DNA of 7,690 nucleotides, taken from the NCBI GenBank assembly GCA_900769965.1, contig CAAGIQ010000171.1, positions 1 through 7,690 of the forward strand, written 5' to 3'. Source of the stretch: Bacilli bacterium. GTDB taxonomy: Bacteria > Bacillota_I > Bacilli_A > RFN20 > CAG-288. Position numbers and translations under genes: made by a program. Of the stretch, positions 5,718 through 7,690 are shown in pieces. Numbering within the stretch: position 1 is the first letter of the stretch; every line of letters begins with the position of its first letter. Below the pieces are notes generated by a model. That model did no database searches. It worked only from the letters and a program-made list of their open reading frames with translations, and had not been told where the DNA came from.

Positions 5718-7019
5718 TTATTCGATTTCTTCTAAAACTACTTTTAAAGGCTCTACTTTGCTATCGCTTACTTCAAAAGCGCTATAGATGTCTTTAACAA
5801 TCATATCGAAAGATGGTCTATCGGTATATAAGGTGGCGAGCACTTCACCCTTTTTAACTTCATCGCCGATCTTCTTATTTAAAACGATACCAGAGGCTTG
5901 ATCGATAATGTCTTCTTTCTTCTCTCTTCCCGCACCTAATCTCATCGCAGCGGTACCTAAAATAATCGCATCAGCCTTACTTACATAACCTGATTTAGTT
6001 GAAACGACATCGTAAGAATACATCGCTTCCATAAATAGATCAGGATTCTCGATAAAGGAAACGTCTCCGCCTTGAGCAGCGACAAAGTTCTTAAACACTT
6101 CAAAAGCTTCTCCGCTTTCAATCTTCGATTGTAACAACAATCTCGCTTCAGCTTTAGTTTGGCAGATTTTAGCCTGAGTTAACATAGTTGAACCTGAAGA
6201 GTAGCAGACCTCCATCAAATCGGAAGGTCCACGACCTTTTAAAGCCTCAATGGCTTCTTTAACTTCTAAGATATTTCCTATAGCTTTACCTAAAGGTTCT
6301 GCCATAGATGTGATTTCGGCTCTTGTATCTTTGTTGAAGTATTTACCGATTTTGACCATCAGCTTAGCTAATTCTTCCGCTTCTTCTTGTGTCTTCATAA
6401 ATGCGCCTGAGCCAAACTTAACATCTAAAAGAATAGTATCAGCTCCAGAAGCTAGTTTCTTAGACATGATCGAAGAAGCTATTAAGGACATGTTATCAAC
6501 TGTACCTGTAACATCTCTTAAGGCATATAATTTCTTATCAGCAGGAACTAAGGTTTCAGTTTGACCGACTATAGCCATACCTATTGAATTAACTTGTTTT
6601 ATAAAATATTCTTCACTAAGTACAGTGCTAAATCCTGGAATCGATTCAAGCTTATCTATTGTTCCACCCGTATGTCCTAGTCCTCTTCCGGACATCTTTG
6701 CTAACTTAGCTCCACAGCTTGCAACCATAGGTCCAAGAACCATCGAAACCTTGTCGCCAACTCCACCGGTGGAATGCTTATCAACTTTAACTCCGCTAAT
6801 CGAAGACAAATCGACTCTATCTCCAGAATTTAACATAGCTTCAGTAAGAGCGAAAGTCTCCCTTTCGTTCATCCCTTTAAAGATGATAGCCATAAGTAAA
6901 GCGGAAATCTGATAATCAGGAATCTCGTTAAGGCAGTAGCCATCGATCAAATTCTTTATCTCGCTATTTGATAATTCTTCACCATTTCTTTTCTTTAAAA
7001 TGATATCTACCATTCTCAT
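5718..7019 (-). CDS. pdp: Pyrimidine-nucleoside phosphorylase
   Basis: This cytosolic salvage enzyme converts uridine, thymidine or deoxyuridine plus phosphate to the free base and (deoxy)ribose-1-phosphate (EC 2.4.2.2). The 433 residues match the length of Bacillus Pdp, as does the opening MRMVDII. Visible hallmarks are the phosphate-binding KVDKHSTGGVGDK (78-90), the family signature SGRGLGHTGGTIDKLES (110-126), and the base-binding YALRDVTG (R168) with SSIMSKK (S183, K187). K108 sits where, as I recall, the dual-specificity enzymes have Lys and E. coli thymidine phosphorylase has Met, favouring pdp over deoA. The C-terminal domain (about 340-433) is complete. The start is fixed by AGGAGG eight bases before the ATG at 7017-7019; the ATG two codons on is too far. 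The upstream gene's stop lies inside that binding site, implying translational coupling. No other deoxyribonucleoside genes are in view. Confidence 0.95.
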   Translation of the reverse strand: MRMVDIILKKRNGEELSNSEIKNLIDGYCLNEIPDYQISALLMAIIFKGMNERETFALTEAMLNSGDRVDLSSISGVKVDKHSTGGVGDKVSMVLGPMVASCGAKLAKMSGRGLGHTGGTIDKLESIPGFSTVLSEEYFIKQVNSIGMAIVGQTETLVPADKKLYALRDVTGTVDNMSLIASSIMSKKLASGADTILLDVKFGSGAFMKTQEEAEELAKLMVKIGKYFNKDTRAEITSMAEPLGKAIGNILEVKEAIEALKGRGPSDLMEVCYSSGSTMLTQAKICQTKAEARLLLQSKIESGEAFEVFKNFVAAQGGDVSFIENPDLFMEAMYSYDVVSTKSGYVSKADAIILGTAAMRLGAGREKKEDIIDQASGIVLNKKIGDEVKKGEVLATLYTDRPSFDMIVKDIYSAFEVSDSKVEPLKVVLEEIE

Positions 7020-7027
7020 AGACTTTA

Positions 7028-7033
7028 CCTCCT
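7028..7033 (-). promoter_or_regulatory. pdp ribosome binding site overlapping the upstream stop codon
   Basis: Read on the minus strand, TAGGAGGT contains both the TAG stop of the upstream gene (7032-7034) and the AGGAGG of pdp, eight bases before its ATG. A ribosome ending the first gene is thus placed directly on the start site of the second. Confidence 0.85.
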
Positions 7034-7493
7034 AAATGTGTTCCAAGGAGATGACTAACCATCTATCGTTTTCATCTCCGCTAAAATTATCGTAAACTCG
7101 AATGTAAAGCTTAACATTTGAGTCTTCTCCAACGTATACAATGTGTGCCCCTTCTTGATAGAAGTTATAGATAAGATCAGAGTCAGCGATCGGGCAGGAA
7201 AGAATGTTCTTGCACACTAGCTCCTCGCATGCTTTCTTTCCAGAAAAAGTAACTCCAGGCCCTGAAATATTATTAGATGAATTAAGATTTGGGATTTTAG
7301 AACCATCGCCTCTAACAAACTTTATAGTTTGATTATTCTTTAACTGGCCGATAAAAATCATCTCATCGCAATCGTAAAGAGATGAATGTTCTTTAAAAAG
7401 TTGATACTTATCTCTATCGTCAACAACTAAATAGTAATCGACGTAATCGTGATTGTCTTTTTTGATAAATGGATGATTCAGTTTCTCGGTCAT
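7032..7493 (-). CDS. Unrecognised 153-residue cytosolic protein, first gene of the pdp operon
   Basis: I do not recognise this protein. It is a soluble, acidic protein with no signal peptide or membrane helix. It has an aromatic, charged front (YVDYYLVVDDRDKYQLF, 17-33), a Gly/Asn/Ser-rich middle (about 66-85, SGPGVTFSG) and four cysteines (42, 89, 94, 100), the last three as C-x4-C-x5-C, which does not match a standard metal-binding motif. Alternating hydrophobic stretches near the end (HIVYVGEDSNVKLYIRVYD, then RWLVISLEHI) suggest beta strands. The ATG at 7491-7493 is the start because AAGGAG lies seven bases upstream; a GTG at 7509-7511 would add six residues but sits beyond that site. The open frame with a good ribosome binding site, and coupling to pdp, argue that it is real. 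Function unknown; a link to nucleoside metabolism would be guilt by association only. Confidence 0.75.
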   Translation of the reverse strand: MTEKLNHPFIKKDNHDYVDYYLVVDDRDKYQLFKEHSSLYDCDEMIFIGQLKNNQTIKFVRGDGSKIPNLNSSNNISGPGVTFSGKKACEELVCKNILSCPIADSDLIYNFYQEGAHIVYVGEDSNVKLYIRVYDNFSGDENDRWLVISLEHI

Positions 7494-7515
7494 AATAATT
7501 CTCCTTATCACGATA

Positions 7516-7521
7516 ATTATA
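7516..7521 (-). promoter_or_regulatory. Candidate -10 box of the minus-strand operon
   Basis: On the minus strand the sequence reads TATAAT, a perfect -10, 22 bases before the ATG at 7493. That leaves a short leader of about 15 bases holding the AAGGAG binding site. The -35 region 16-18 bases upstream is poor (about AGAAGA). A 7-bp dyad, CTAATAA at 7524-7530 and TTATTAG at 7550-7556, covers the spacer and -35 region and could be an operator shared with the divergent gene; this is weak evidence in AT-rich DNA. Confidence 0.5.
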
Positions 7522-7554
7522 CACTAATAAGTAATATATCTTCTATAAGTTATT

Positions 7555-7584
7555 AGAACAACTCACTAGCGCTTATGTTAAAAT
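7555..7584 (+). promoter_or_regulatory. Extended -10 promoter of the divergent, probably leaderless gene
   Basis: TGTTAAAAT at 7576-7584 matches the extended -10 form (TGn followed by TAAAAT). AGAACA at 7555-7560, with an 18-base spacer, is a partial -35 (shares the ACA half of TTGACA). The -10 ends six bases before the ATG at 7591, so transcription would start at about the A of the start codon. Confidence 0.55.
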
Positions 7585-7590
7585 ACTTCT

Positions 7591-7690
7591 ATGAAAGAAA
7601 TGATCGATTATTTAAACTATCTAACTGTAGAAGAAAAAAACGAACTAGTTAAATCTTTAAGTCTTCCTTCTAAAAAAGGTCTTGTTCTCA
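7591..7690 (+). CDS. Unrecognised gene, N-terminal fragment (3' end outside window)
   Basis: An open frame from ATG 7591 continues through 33 complete codons to the window edge, beginning MKEMIDYLNYLTVEEKNELV. The codon style matches the neighbours, and the frame is closed by TAA at 7579-7581 just upstream with no other start codon between, so 7591 is the earliest possible start (a second ATG is at 7600). No Shine-Dalgarno sequence precedes it, but a good extended -10 does. The visible part is predicted helical and charged and is too short for a family call. It diverges from the pdp operon across a 97-base gap. Confidence 0.6.
   Translation, partial: MKEMIDYLNYLTVEEKNELVKSLSLPSKKGLVL

Noticed and set aside
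6250..6912. Two plus-strand open frames opposite pdp (6250-6564 and 6625-6912)
   Set aside because: They are antisense to the conserved phosphorylase core; the low-complexity Ser/Pro/Leu content is typical of reverse-strand shadows.
7494..7511. GTG start adding six residues (MIRRII) to the 153-residue protein
   Set aside because: The AAGGAG binding site lies between this GTG and the ATG at 7493, so it serves the ATG, and the GTG lies at the predicted transcript start.

Overview
The window is AT-rich bacterial DNA with gene styles typical of the low-GC Firmicutes/Bacilli, possibly a gut lineage near the Mollicutes. TGA appears to be a real stop: the 820-residue gene ends in TGA with a terminator hairpin wrapped around it, and tryptophans are TGG. 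The standard bacterial code is therefore in use, not the Mycoplasma code. Best matches by eye are to Bacillus families (Pdp, YdiF-like ABC-F). I cannot name a genus.

Layout, left to right. (1) 1-134 is the last part of an AraC-family regulator on the plus strand. (2) 159-1210 is a complete insertion sequence of the IS1595 (ISXO2-like) type, with 25-bp perfect inverted ends, a near-perfect 8-bp target duplication and one intact 294-residue transposase. It sits between genes and breaks none. The leader before its transposase is the most unusual thing here: two hairpins whose loops are complementary over 20 positions, the second hiding the transposase ribosome binding site. (3) 1298-3760 is a seven-helix membrane protein carrying PAS, degenerate GGDEF, intact HD-GYP and a second, C-terminal PAS domain. 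It is probably a cyclic-di-nucleotide phosphodiesterase or sensor. (4) 3743-3780 is a terminator serving both strands where genes converge. (5) On the minus strand, an apparent three-gene operon reads from 7493 down to 3782: an unrecognised 153-residue protein, pyrimidine-nucleoside phosphorylase, and an ABC-F ribosome-associated ATPase. (6) A divergent plus-strand gene starts at 7591 and runs off the window. Its promoter places the start of transcription at about the start codon, so it is probably leaderless.

How the genes fit together. The operon joins pyrimidine nucleoside salvage with a translation factor and a small unknown protein whose stop codon lies inside the phosphorylase ribosome binding site. 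The HD-GYP protein looks like a single-gene unit with its own promoter. The insertion sequence is an accessory arrival: its codons are more uniformly A/T-ending than those of the flanking genes, which use many C-ending codons and TCG/CGA. No rRNA, tRNA or CRISPR array was seen.
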